Below are positions 1 to 9,007 of a DNA stretch of 64,000 nucleotides, piece after piece (the first letter of the stretch is position 1; each line of letters begins with the position of its first letter). The position numbers and the translations under genes are program-made. The stretch lies in NCBI GenBank assembly GCA_023450615.1, contig JAEXGT010000101.1, positions 62,001-126,000 of the forward strand, written 5' to 3'. This DNA comes from Pseudomonadota bacterium (GTDB lineage Bacteria; Pseudomonadota; Alphaproteobacteria; Rhizobiales; Beijerinckiaceae). Below the pieces are notes generated by a model. It made no database searches and was not told the DNA's origin. It worked only from the letters and a program-made list of their open reading frames with translations.

Positions 1-14
1 GTCCACCCCTGCCA
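1..14 (+). tRNA. Possible 3' end of a tRNA (tRNA-Trp-like), truncated by the window edge
   Basis: The first 14 bases end in GCCA and can be read as a T-stem remnant, an acceptor 3' strand CACCCCT, a G discriminator and CCA. An acceptor starting AGGGGTG with G73 is typical of bacterial tRNA-Trp. The rest of the gene lies outside the window, so no cloverleaf can be folded. This is a suggestion only. Confidence 0.3.
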
Positions 15-19
15 CCTAG

Positions 20-1432
<1,413 letters not shown>

Positions 1433-1439
1433 AGCCCAG

Positions 1440-2069
1440 ATGATCATCGCCATCGATGGCCCCGCCGCCTCCGGCAAGGGAACCCTTGGAAAGCGTCTCT
1501 CGGAGCATTTCGGCTTCGCACATCTCGATACGGGTCTGCTCTATCGGGCCGTCGCCCGGGTGATGCTCGACCGGGATCTCGATCTGAACGACCGGGATGC
1601 CGCCCATGAGGTTGCGCTCAATCTCGACGTGACCCATCTCGACGACCCGCGCCTGCGGGGCGCTCAGATGGGCGAAGCGGCCTCAGTGATCTCAGGCTAT
1701 CAGCCGGTCCGCGATGCGCTCCTCGCCTTCCAGCGAGGATTCGCCGAACAGCCTCCCGGAGCGGTGCTCGACGGGCGCGATATCGGCACAGTGGTCTGCC
1801 CTCACGCCCATGTGAAACTATTCATTACGGCTGCGCCGGAGGAACGTGCGCGCCGTCGCCATCTGGAACTCCAGAAGCGAGGCGAACAGACAGAATACCC
1901 CACAATTCTCGAGGATATCCGCCGCCGGGACGAGCGCGACATGAACCGGGCCTCTGCGCCCCTGAAGCCCGCCGCCGATGCGATCACCCTCGATACGACC
2001 CATCTCGATGCGGATGCAGCCTTCCAGGCCGCGCTCGATCTGGTCAAAGCCAAGTCTTCCCTGTCGTGA
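1440..2069 (+). CDS. cmk: Cytidylate kinase
   Basis: Phosphorylates CMP and dCMP with ATP in the cytoplasm, supplying pyrimidine nucleotides. The 209-residue protein starts MIIAIDGPAASGKGT, whose GPAASGKG (residues 7-14) is the P-loop, followed by HLDTGLLYRAVA and the LDGRDIGTVV segment typical of Cmk. It is a little shorter than the E. coli enzyme (about 227 residues), within the family range. It lies 7 bases after aroA and is almost certainly co-transcribed with it. In most relatives rpsA follows next; here it does not. Confidence 0.96.
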   Translation: MIIAIDGPAASGKGTLGKRLSEHFGFAHLDTGLLYRAVARVMLDRDLDLNDRDAAHEVALNLDVTHLDDPRLRGAQMGEAASVISGYQPVRDALLAFQRGFAEQPPGAVLDGRDIGTVVCPHAHVKLFITAAPEERARRRHLELQKRGEQTEYPTILEDIRRRDERDMNRASAPLKPAADAITLDTTHLDADAAFQAALDLVKAKSSLS

Positions 2070-2142
2070 CATGACCTTGCGCGAGCTTCAGAAGCTGGCA
2101 CACTAAGCAAACCAGTCCGCCTCCCCCTCCAAGGAGAATACG

Positions 2143-2949
2143 ATGGTTTGCTCTAGGCTCACCCATCTGGCCGCAGGACTAGCTTTGCTGTGGATATGCC
2201 TCGCCCCAGCCGCACGAGCGCAAAGCGACGCGGAGGTCGACCTCGCCCTTGTGATCGCCGTCGACATCTCCTTCTCCATGGATACGGACGAGCAGGCCTT
2301 GCAGCGCGAAGGGTTCGCGCAGGCCTTCCGCTCAAGCCAGGTGCATGATGCGATCCGCAGCGGCATGATCGGCAAGATTGCGGTGACCTACATGGAATGG
2401 GCCGGATCGCCGGATCAGAAGGTGATCGTGCCCTGGACGGTTCTCGACAACCCCGAGAGCCTGATGGCCTTCGCGGACAAGATCGCCTCGACGCCGCTGC
2501 GGCGAGCGCAGCGGACCTCGATCTCCAGCGCCGTCGATTACAGCGTGAAGCTGCTCGAAGGAAGCGATCTGCAGGCCACGCGGCAGGTGATTGACGTGTC
2601 GGGCGACGGCCCTAACAACCAGGGACGAGGTGTCTTGCAGGCCCGCGACGAGGCGGTCGCCAAAGGCATCACCATCAATGGCCTGCCCATCATGCTGCGT
2701 AAGCCCGGTTATCTCGACATCCCCGAGCTCGACGTCTATTACAAGGACTGCGTGATCGGCGGTCAGGGGGCTTTCACGGTTCCAGTCCGCGAACGCGACC
2801 AGTTCATCGAGGCTATCAAGACGAAGATTTTGCTTGAGATCGCCAATCTCCTGCCCGAAGGGCCTCCCCTCATCAAACGCATTCAGGACGCGCCTTCCAC
2901 GAATTGCCTAGCCGGCGAGATGCAGTGGCGCGACCGCTGGAACAACTGA
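2143..2949 (+). CDS. DUF1194 family secreted protein with a von Willebrand A-like domain
   Basis: The 268-residue protein begins with a Sec signal peptide (hydrophobic run at residues 8-22, likely cleavage after ARA26). The mature part opens with [16 protein letters not shown], which contains a DxSxS metal-binding (MIDAS) motif as in von Willebrand A domains, and [11 protein letters not shown] later matches the family. DUF1194 proteins are common in Hyphomicrobiales and of unknown function. AAGGAG lies 7 bases before the ATG. The partner, if any, is unknown; mgsA follows after 11 bases and may be co-transcribed. Confidence 0.85.
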   Translation: MVCSRLTHLAAGLALLWICLAPAARAQSDAEVDLALVIAVDISFSMDTDEQALQREGFAQAFRSSQVHDAIRSGMIGKIAVTYMEWAGSPDQKVIVPWTVLDNPESLMAFADKIASTPLRRAQRTSISSAVDYSVKLLEGSDLQATRQVIDVSGDGPNNQGRGVLQARDEAVAKGITINGLPIMLRKPGYLDIPELDVYYKDCVIGGQGAFTVPVRERDQFIEAIKTKILLEIANLLPEGPPLIKRIQDAPSTNCLAGEMQWRDRWNN

Positions 2950-2960
2950 GCCGCAATCTC

Positions 2961-3338
2961 ATGAAGAAATTGACTCTGGCGCTCGTGGCGCACGACGCCA
3001 AGAAGGACGACATGGCCGATTTCGTCGCCATGTACGAAAATGATATTCGCCCCTTCACTCTTTTCGCCACCGGCACCACTGGCGCACGTGTGATGGAGCG
3101 TTGCCCTTCCCTTTCCGTGACACGCCTGAAAAGCGGCCCGCTCGGCGGCGATCAGCAGATCGGGGCCATGATTGCGGAAGGCCGGATCGATGCGCTCTTC
3201 TTCTTCGTGGATCCGCTCTCACCGCATCCGCATGACGTGGATGTGAAGGCCCTGATGCGCCTCGCGCTTGTCTACGACATTCCGATGGCGCTCAACCGCG
3301 CAACGGCAGGACGGCTGATCGAGTCGTTTCGAGAGTAA
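2961..3338 (+). CDS. mgsA: Methylglyoxal synthase
   Basis: Converts dihydroxyacetone phosphate to methylglyoxal and phosphate, a glycolytic overflow route. The 125-residue product has the family landmarks [10 protein letters not shown] (residues 6-15), the phosphate-binding [18 protein letters not shown] with the catalytic Asp, and [17 protein letters not shown]. Its length is close to that of other short MgsA proteins. ATG 2961 was chosen over an in-frame start at 2904 because homology begins with [12 protein letters not shown] and the longer form would overlap the preceding gene. The stop codon sits in the loop of a strong hairpin. Confidence 0.93.
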   Translation: MKKLTLALVAHDAKKDDMADFVAMYENDIRPFTLFATGTTGARVMERCPSLSVTRLKSGPLGGDQQIGAMIAEGRIDALFFFVDPLSPHPHDVDVKALMRLALVYDIPMALNRATAGRLIESFRE

Positions 3339-3352
3339 CGGCTCTCGAAACG
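3325..3352 (+). terminator. Hairpin spanning the mgsA stop codon
   Basis: Two perfect 11-base arms, CGTTTCGAGAG (3325-3335) and CTCTCGAAACG (3342-3352), flank a 6-base loop that contains the TAA stop of mgsA. No U-run follows, so this is either a weak terminator or a transcript-stabilising stem. Confidence 0.5.
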
Positions 3353-3384
3353 GACCACTCGTCGAGGATGAGTGCAAATTGACA

Positions 3385-3408
3385 GGCTCCCGCATTGGAT
3401 TGGGAGCC
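3385..3408. terminator. Hairpin between the convergent mgsA and flavoprotein genes
   Basis: Arms GGCTCCC (3385-3391) and GGGAGCC (3402-3408) surround a 10-base loop in the convergent intergenic space. The position suits termination from either side, but there is no clear U-run on either strand. Confidence 0.35.
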
Positions 3409-3462
3409 ATGTCTGTCGCGATTGCGGAATAAGACGAGAGCGTCAGGCCTCGTCAAAGCAAG

Positions 3463-4875
3463 CTATGAGGACGACTTTTCGCTCTCGACACGGCCTGCTG
3501 CCAGACCTGCAATCCGGCCAAGCGTTACAGCAGTCAACAGGCCATTGCCGGAGAGATATCCGGCAGCTTTCGATCCTGACACCCCGCAAGCTGCTCCACC
3601 TGCTGCAAAGAGATTAGCGAGCGGTGTGGAGTTCGTGTCCAGAACTCGTGCGTCCTGATCGATCACAAGCCCGCCTTGGGTATGGAAAAGAGCTCCCGTC
3701 ACCCGTACGGCCAGGAAGCGAGGAGATAGGGGCGCCAACCCTTTGAAGTGACGCCCGAAGGAATCCTTACTCTCACCAGTTTTGCATCGCGCGACCTCGG
3801 CCATCGTAGCCGAGAGAGCTTCCGCCGGCACGCCCATTCGGGCAGCCAGATCCTCCCAGCGATCGGCGGATAGGACGGCTCCCATGGCTTCGGCGCGCTT
3901 GAAATCTTCGAACTGGCGCGCAATACCGGCGATCCGTTCATCGAAGATCGCCCAGGCAATCCCCTCGGGCTGCTTAAGAACCTCCGCCGCCTGTTCGGAA
4001 TAACCTTGAGATTCGTCGGAGAAGCGTTCGCCTCGGATGTTCACCTGAACTCCGCCCTCCGTCATCGTTGCCCAGGTAATGAGAATGCCCGCCGGATGGG
4101 CAACGGAGCCATGCCCCTGGTGTCCTGACAGATGGCGCGTGGCAGCGCCAAGCGCCTGCCCCCACAGCAGAGCATCGCCTTGATTGCCTGGGTGGCCAAA
4201 GTACAAAGCCTGCGCCAGAGAGGGTATATAGCGGCTCACGAGATCCCTGTTCCCCCCGTAGCCGTTGCAGGCGAGGATCAGCTGCCCACAGCCGATTTCC
4301 TCTGTCGAGCCGTCAGGTCGCGTGAAGCGGAGGCCGAGGATGCGGCCGCTCTCATCGGCAAACAAAGCCGTGACATGTGCCTCGCACAGGATCTCGACAC
4401 CGGCGGCCTCGGCTGCTCCTCGAAGCGCATCGATCAACTCTTGCCCCGAGCGGCTTGGGAGTCCGTGCATCCGTCGCGCCGAGTGGCCGGGATAGCTGAA
4501 GTCGCCCACCACCGAAAAGGCGAGCCCATGGGCAGCACTCAACCATTCGATTGTGGGCCCAGCCTCTCGTACGACAAGGCTAACCAAAGCCGGATCGGAT
4601 TCCCCTTTAGCCTTGGATATGATGTCCGATGCAAATCGCTCCGGGTCGTCGTCAATCCCGGCTTCCCGCTGCCAGCGCGTCGCCGCTGCCGGTATCAGCC
4701 CAGCCGACAAGGCGGTCGAGCCTTGGGGGAGCGCATCACGTTCGAGCACGAGGACCTCGGCACCGGCTTCCCGCGCGGCCAAGCCTGCGACCAGACCCGC
4801 GGCCCCTGCCCCGATGATGACGACGGGGACCGTAAAATCAAAGGCCTTATCCTTCACTTGAACGAGTTCGCTCAT
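3463..4875 (-). CDS. FAD-dependent oxidoreductase, fumarate-reductase flavoprotein-like (paralogue 1)
   Basis: The 470-residue protein starts with a dinucleotide-binding fold, VVIIGAGAAGLVAGLAAREAGAEVLVLERD (GxGxxG near residues 19-24), and ends with LFHTQGGL and an FAAGGAACGVSGS...GNGL segment, as in FAD_binding_2 proteins such as fumarate reductase, tricarballylate dehydrogenase and 3-ketosteroid dehydrogenase. It probably oxidises or reduces a C-C bond next to a carboxyl or keto group; the substrate is unknown. It resembles the product of 20922-22316 along its length. It is transcribed away from the LeuC-like gene across a 145-base control region and probably belongs to the same catabolic cluster. 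An upstream ATG at 4914 is possible but less likely. Confidence 0.85.
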   Translation of the reverse strand: MSELVQVKDKAFDFTVPVVIIGAGAAGLVAGLAAREAGAEVLVLERDALPQGSTALSAGLIPAAATRWQREAGIDDDPERFASDIISKAKGESDPALVSLVVREAGPTIEWLSAAHGLAFSVVGDFSYPGHSARRMHGLPSRSGQELIDALRGAAEAAGVEILCEAHVTALFADESGRILGLRFTRPDGSTEEIGCGQLILACNGYGGNRDLVSRYIPSLAQALYFGHPGNQGDALLWGQALGAATRHLSGHQGHGSVAHPAGILITWATMTEGGVQVNIRGERFSDESQGYSEQAAEVLKQPEGIAWAIFDERIAGIARQFEDFKRAEAMGAVLSADRWEDLAARMGVPAEALSATMAEVARCKTGESKDSFGRHFKGLAPLSPRFLAVRVTGALFHTQGGLVIDQDARVLDTNSTPLANLFAAGGAACGVSGSKAAGYLSGNGLLTAVTLGRIAGLAAGRVESEKSSS

Positions 4876-4895
4876 TATCGCCCTGCCCCAATTTG

Positions 4896-4940
4896 TAAGA
4901 CAGTTATCTGTCACAGGCCAACTACACTAAGCTGTCTTAG
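4896..4940. promoter_or_regulatory. Candidate operator in the divergent control region
   Basis: GACAG-ttat-CTGTC (4899-4912) is a compact palindrome. TAAGACAG (4896-4903) and CTGTCTTA (4932-4939) also form a perfect 8-base inverted pair. The second half-site, AAGCTGTC at 4929-4936, reappears inverted at 8119-8126 just before the GntR gene. These are plausible binding sites for the cluster's GntR regulator, acting on the flavoprotein gene to the left and the LeuC-like gene to the right. Confidence 0.45.
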
Positions 4941-5020
4941 ATATAAAACAAGTATTGCCATCTGCCGGAAAATGAGGATACCTTCCTTCCTCTACGGAAC
5001 TCGGAAGAGGACGAGCCAGC

Positions 5021-6442
5021 ATGAGCGCCAGTGTTGGGAAGCCGAGGACTTTGTTCGACAAGGTCTGGGATGCCCATGTGATCGTAGAACGCGAGGACGG
5101 CCATAACCTCCTCTGGATCGACAGGCACTTCCTGCATGAAGGCTCGTTCCATGCGTTCGACAAGCTCAAGGCTCGTGGCGCAGAGGTCTCCCGGCCAGAC
5201 CTGACTTTCGGAATCGAAGACCATTACGTGCCAACACGTGTCCGAAAGATTGAGCAGATCGATCCGGCGATCCGCCGCATGATCGAGCAGCTGCGCGTCA
5301 ACACTTCTCAGCACCGCTTGAAATCGTTCGACCTTAACGATCCTGGCCAAGGCATCGTGCATGTGGTCGGCCCAGAACAGGGCCTCACTTTGCCGGGCCT
5401 TACCATCGTGTGCGGAGACAGCCACACCGCCACGCACGGCGCATTCGGTGCGATTGCTTTCGGCATCGGTGCATCGGAGGTGGCCCATGTGCTGATGACC
5501 CAGACCTTGTGGCAGAAGAAACCGAAGCGGATGCGCATCTCCATCGAGGGAAAACTGGCTCCGGGGATCACCGCAAAGGATATTGCGCTTTCCATGATCG
5601 CAACGATCGGAGCGGATGGGGCAGCAGGCTACGCGATTGAATATGCAGGCTCCACCATTCGCAATCTCTCGATCGAGGGCCGGCTCACTTTGTGCAACCT
5701 CTCCATCGAGGCCGGTGGACGGTCCGGCATGGTGGCTCCAGACGAGACGACGATCGCATATCTGCGAAACCGTCCCTATGGGCCGCAAGATGTCGATTTC
5801 GAGCGCGCGGCTGCCAACTGGTTGAATCTCGCCAGTGACCCGGGTGCAGTCTTCGACAAGGAGGTTCTGCTCGATGCCACACAGATCGCTCCGATCGTGA
5901 CATGGGGGACCAGTCCTGAGGATGCGCTTCCGATCACGCAGGACGTTCCGAATCCCGATATGATTGCAGATCCGGGCAGAGCGGAGCATGTCCGCGATGC
6001 TCTCTCCTACATGGGGCTGCAACCGGGACAGAAGCTGACCGACATTCGCATTGATAGGGTTTTCATTGGCTCCTGCACCAATAGCAGGATCGAGGACATT
6101 CGCGCCGCGGCAGCCGTTCTTTCCGGCAGGAAAGCCAAGGTTCCCGGGCTCGTGTCGCCAGGCTCGATGCTGGTCAAACAGCAGGCTGAACAGGAAGGGC
6201 TCGACCGCATCTTCACGGAAGCCGGCCTCGAATGGGTCGAGCCGGGTTGCTCCATGTGCGTGGGCATGAATGGCGATCTCGTGCCTCCCGGCGAGCGCTG
6301 CGCTTCCACCACGAACCGCAACTTCCGCGGCCGGCAAGGTCCCGGCTCCCGCACCCACCTCATGTCACCCGCAATGGCTGCAGCTGCGGCTGTGACCGGA
6401 CAGCTCACCGATATGCGCGATCTGCTCAAGGAACGGGCCTGA
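5021..6442 (+). CDS. Aconitase-family hydratase, large subunit (LeuC-like)
   Basis: The 473-residue protein is a full-length LeuC-type subunit that should carry a [4Fe-4S] cluster. The cluster cysteines are visible as C352 (GSCTNSR) and C410/C413 ([10 protein letters not shown]), and [14 protein letters not shown] (130-143) is the family signature. Enzymes of this type reversibly hydrate unsaturated di- and tricarboxylates: isopropylmalate, citraconate, homoaconitate, 2,3-dimethylmalate. Its context, beside a LeuD-like partner, an Old Yellow Enzyme and an adjacent catabolic operon, argues against a leucine-biosynthesis role. It starts an operon with the next two genes. Confidence 0.85.
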   Translation: MSASVGKPRTLFDKVWDAHVIVEREDGHNLLWIDRHFLHEGSFHAFDKLKARGAEVSRPDLTFGIEDHYVPTRVRKIEQIDPAIRRMIEQLRVNTSQHRLKSFDLNDPGQGIVHVVGPEQGLTLPGLTIVCGDSHTATHGAFGAIAFGIGASEVAHVLMTQTLWQKKPKRMRISIEGKLAPGITAKDIALSMIATIGADGAAGYAIEYAGSTIRNLSIEGRLTLCNLSIEAGGRSGMVAPDETTIAYLRNRPYGPQDVDFERAAANWLNLASDPGAVFDKEVLLDATQIAPIVTWGTSPEDALPITQDVPNPDMIADPGRAEHVRDALSYMGLQPGQKLTDIRIDRVFIGSCTNSRIEDIRAAAAVLSGRKAKVPGLVSPGSMLVKQQAEQEGLDRIFTEAGLEWVEPGCSMCVGMNGDLVPPGERCASTTNRNFRGRQGPGSRTHLMSPAMAAAAAVTGQLTDMRDLLKERA

Positions 6443-7056
6443 TGCAACCTTTTACGCAACATACCGGCATTGCCTGCCCGCTACCATTGTCCGGTATCGA
6501 CACCGATCAGCTTATTCCGGCCCGCTTCATGAAGCGCTCGCGCGCTGAAGGTTATGGAGACTATCTCCTGCACGATCTTCGCTTCGAGGCTGAGGGTGCT
6601 CCCCGAAAAGACTTTCCCTTGAATCGTCCGGAGCGTCGAGGCGCGAGCATCCTCGTGACACGGCGTAACTTCGGCGGCGGCTCGTCCCGCGAGGCTGCCG
6701 CCTATGCGCTGATCGATTTTGGGATTCGATGCGTCGTCGCGCCAAGCTTCGGCGACATTTTTGCATCCAACTCTGTCAATAACGGCCTGTTGCCGGCACG
6801 TGTCTCAGAAGAGGACAGCGAACGCCTGCTCTCCGTCCTCACCGGGGGTGAGTTGAGTGCATCCGTGGATCTGGAGACCAGGACTATTAGTTGCGGCTCC
6901 CTGAACGTATCGTTCGATATCGAACCCGTTTGGCGCACCAAGCTCCTCAACGGTTGGGACGACATCGATCTCACAAAGAGCTACACGGCAGCCATCGAGG
7001 CGTTCGCGGCTTCCGACAAGGAGCGGCGCCCCTGGATGAAACCCAGTCGCGCGTGA
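6442..7056 (+). CDS. Aconitase-family hydratase, small subunit (LeuD-like)
   Basis: The 204-residue product is the swivel subunit that completes the LeuC-like hydratase. It keeps the [13 protein letters not shown] opening and the [11 protein letters not shown] segment, followed by [16 protein letters not shown]. Two positions differ from ordinary LeuD: the usual NFGCGSSREHA reads [11 protein letters not shown] here, so the Cys is Gly and the His after SSRE is Ala. This may mean altered substrate choice. The ATG overlaps the TGA of the preceding gene by one base, indicating translational coupling. A longer in-frame reading to 6232 only shadows the LeuC-like gene. Confidence 0.85.
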   Translation: MQPFTQHTGIACPLPLSGIDTDQLIPARFMKRSRAEGYGDYLLHDLRFEAEGAPRKDFPLNRPERRGASILVTRRNFGGGSSREAAAYALIDFGIRCVVAPSFGDIFASNSVNNGLLPARVSEEDSERLLSVLTGGELSASVDLETRTISCGSLNVSFDIEPVWRTKLLNGWDDIDLTKSYTAAIEAFAASDKERRPWMKPSRA

Positions 7057-7065
7057 AGCTGCTGC

Positions 7066-8037
7066 ATGTCGCTTGCATTCCAGCCCTTTTCTCTCGGCCC
7101 GCTCACGCTTAAGAACCGCATTGTGCTGCCGCCTATGCAGCAATATCAGGGAAGCAGCGAAGGATACGCCACACAATATCACGTCCAGCATTATGCGCGT
7201 AGGGCACGTGGCGGTGTCGGGCTCATCATCATCGAATCGACAGCCGTCTCAGCTGATGGCCGTCTCATGGCTGATGACATCGGCCTGTTCAGCGACAATC
7301 ATATCGCTCCGCTTGCCGAGATCGCGCGGGCAGTTACGATAGAAGGCGTTCCCGCCCTTATCCAGTTGTCGCATGGTGGGCGCAAGTCTCGCCCTTATGG
7401 CGAAGGCCGCCTCCTGGCCCCGAGCGCCATCCCGTATGACGAATCCTACGGTACGCCGGAGATGATGACGAAGCAGGAGATCACCTCCTTGATCTCGGCC
7501 TTCGTACAGGCAACCCGTCGTTCTATAACGGCAGGCTTTGCCGGCGTCGAACTGCATGCCGCTCATGGGTATCTTCTGCATCAATTCCTTTCGCCTCTGT
7601 CCAATTACCGCAATGACGCCTATGGCGGGAGCGCCGAGAATCGACGCCGCCTTCTTGCGGACATCATCACTGAAGTTCGCGCTGCCCTCGGCCCTTCAAA
7701 GCTCCTGACGATAAGAATTTCTGCGAGTGATTATGACTCTCAAGGTCTGACGCCTGAGGATGTAGCGGATGCTCTTCGCGAGCTTGTTCCTCTTGGGATA
7801 GATGCAGTTCACGTTTCCTCGGGTGGCCTTCTTCCTATCCGTCCGACTCATTTAGGTCCTGGGTATCAGATCGGCTTCGCCGAGATTGTGCGGCGAGCAG
7901 TGACGGTGCCCGTTATTGCTGTCGGAATGATCCGCTCGCGAGAGCAGGTCGAATCCATTCTCGCTCAGGGACAAGCAGACCTCGTCGCAATCGGCAGGCC
8001 CTTGTTGATCTACCCAGACCTGCAGAGGGTTTTGTAA
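7066..8037 (+). CDS. Old Yellow Enzyme family NADH:flavin oxidoreductase
   Basis: A 323-residue FMN-binding TIM barrel of the YqjM-like class, expected to reduce activated C=C bonds (enoates, enones, maleimides) with NAD(P)H. Visible motifs are KNRIVLPPMQQY (16-27), QLSHGGRKS, ELHAAHGYLLHQFLSPLSN with the substrate-binding His pair, and PVIAVGMIRS...VAIGRPLL. The redox-tuning Cys of YqjM (PMCMY) is Gln25 here. The chain stops shortly after GRPLLIYP, so the C-terminal tail that carries an active-site Arg finger in YqjM is missing or reduced. It lies 9 bases after the LeuD-like gene, in the same operon. Confidence 0.88.
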   Translation: MSLAFQPFSLGPLTLKNRIVLPPMQQYQGSSEGYATQYHVQHYARRARGGVGLIIIESTAVSADGRLMADDIGLFSDNHIAPLAEIARAVTIEGVPALIQLSHGGRKSRPYGEGRLLAPSAIPYDESYGTPEMMTKQEITSLISAFVQATRRSITAGFAGVELHAAHGYLLHQFLSPLSNYRNDAYGGSAENRRRLLADIITEVRAALGPSKLLTIRISASDYDSQGLTPEDVADALRELVPLGIDAVHVSSGGLLPIRPTHLGPGYQIGFAEIVRRAVTVPVIAVGMIRSREQVESILAQGQADLVAIGRPLLIYPDLQRVL

Positions 8038-8049
8038 TGAAGTTTCTTA

Positions 8050-8085
8050 TGCATTTCGTATTCTTTGGTTACTCTACGTAATGCA
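8050..8085. promoter_or_regulatory. Inverted repeat after the Old Yellow Enzyme gene
   Basis: TGCATTTCGTA (8050-8060) and TACGTAATGCA (8075-8085) pair at 10 of 11 positions across 14 bases. The stem is AT-rich with no U-run after it, so a protein-binding site upstream of the GntR gene is at least as likely as a terminator. Confidence 0.35.
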
Positions 8086-8100
8086 ACTTGACTCATAGGA

Positions 8101-8126
8101 AAGCTGTGCCATCAATAGGACAGCTT
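8101..8126. promoter_or_regulatory. Candidate GntR operator (AAGCTGT-N12-ACAGCTT)
   Basis: Perfect 7-base arms AAGCTGT (8101-8107) and ACAGCTT (8120-8126) lie immediately before the GntR gene. The word AAGCTGTC is shared with the control region at 4929-4936. The placement suits autoregulation of the repressor and the long operon behind it. Confidence 0.45.
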
Positions 8127-8128
8127 CA

Positions 8129-8146
8129 TGTATGTCTAAGCATACA
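8129..8146. promoter_or_regulatory. Palindrome TGTATG-N6-CATACA over the GntR start codon
   Basis: Six-base arms TGTATG (8129-8134) and CATACA (8141-8146) straddle the ATG at 8132. Palindromes with TA-rich cores are common operators of GntR/HutC proteins, so this is a second candidate autoregulatory site. Confidence 0.35.
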
Positions 8147-9007
8147 AATTGGATTGGACCGCTCGTGTCGAGTGTCGAACCGCTGAAAGCCCGCAGACTT
8201 TTTCTCCTGCTCCGCGATCGCATTCTGAGCGGAGAGATCGGGCCAAATACACGTCTGCCCAGCGAGCCGCTGCTGGCGCAGGAGCACGGCGTTTCTCGTG
8301 TCACCGTTCGGCGCGCGCTCGACAAGCTGGCCGACGAGGACCTAATCGAACGCAGGCCCGGCTCCGGCACATTCGTCAACTCAAGATCGACCAGCGCTCA
8401 GGTCACTGCGGACTTCTCCAACGTCCTCACACATCTTGTGGAGATGGGGCGCCGCACGGATGTCAAGCTCATCTCATTTGCCTATATGGCGCCCACACCT
8501 GCACTGATGAGCGACCTGAAGCTTCAGCCCGGTGAGCGTGTCCAGCGTTCGGTGCGCGTACGTCTAATCGATGGTCAGCCATTTTCCTATTTGATCACGC
8601 ACGTGCCTGAGCGGATCGGCATTTCCTATTCCGAGGCAGATCTGGCATCGACGCCGCTGCTCGAGCTTCTCGAGAGATCAGGAATCGTCGCGGAGCGAGC
8701 GCAGCAGATCATCGGCGCAACCCTTGCGGGGCCGGAAGTCGCGGATGCTCTCGATCTTGAGATCGGAGCAGCGCTGCTTTCGATGACACGCATCGTCTAT
8801 GACCCATCGGGCCGCGGAATCGAACATCTGCAGGCTCTTTACCGACCCGATCGCTACTCGCTCAACATGGATCTCGTTCGCACGGGAGCCAACGGAGCGC
8901 GGCGCTGGTCGCCGGTCGAACGCCCGCGCGCTAGCGCACCCAAGTCAAAAAGCATCTCGAAAACCCGGGTCAACCGGGTCGCAATCCAGAGGAGAACCAC
9001 TCGATGA
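8132..9007 (+). CDS. GntR-family (HutC subfamily) transcriptional regulator
   Basis: A 291-residue regulator with an N-terminal winged helix-turn-helix (about residues 15-85: LLRDRILSGEIGPNTRLPSEPLLAQEHGVSRVTVRRAL, then the GSGTFV wing) and a C-terminal UTRA effector domain (about 95-255), which in HutC-type proteins binds a small carboxylate or amino-acid-like ligand. The tail after residue 260 is basic and unlike the family core. It is the first gene of the long operon and its TGA overlaps the next ATG by 4 bases (ATGA), so it is translated with the transporter it probably controls. The inducer is likely the substrate or an intermediate of the pathway. Confidence 0.9.
   Translation: MSKHTNWIGPLVSSVEPLKARRLFLLLRDRILSGEIGPNTRLPSEPLLAQEHGVSRVTVRRALDKLADEDLIERRPGSGTFVNSRSTSAQVTADFSNVLTHLVEMGRRTDVKLISFAYMAPTPALMSDLKLQPGERVQRSVRVRLIDGQPFSYLITHVPERIGISYSEADLASTPLLELLERSGIVAERAQQIIGATLAGPEVADALDLEIGAALLSMTRIVYDPSGRGIEHLQALYRPDRYSLNMDLVRTGANGARRWSPVERPRASAPKSKSISKTRVNRVAIQRRTTR

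Noticed and set aside
4937..6358. Long open frame antisense to the LeuC-like gene (473 codons)
   Set aside because: It mirrors the sense gene, has His/Arg-rich composition and no domain; a shadow of GC-rich coding sequence.
5021..7056. LeuC/LeuD pair as the leucine-biosynthesis enzyme
   Set aside because: No leuA or leuB nearby, changed LeuD motif, and placement with an Old Yellow Enzyme and a catabolic operon. Not excluded if no other leuCD exists.
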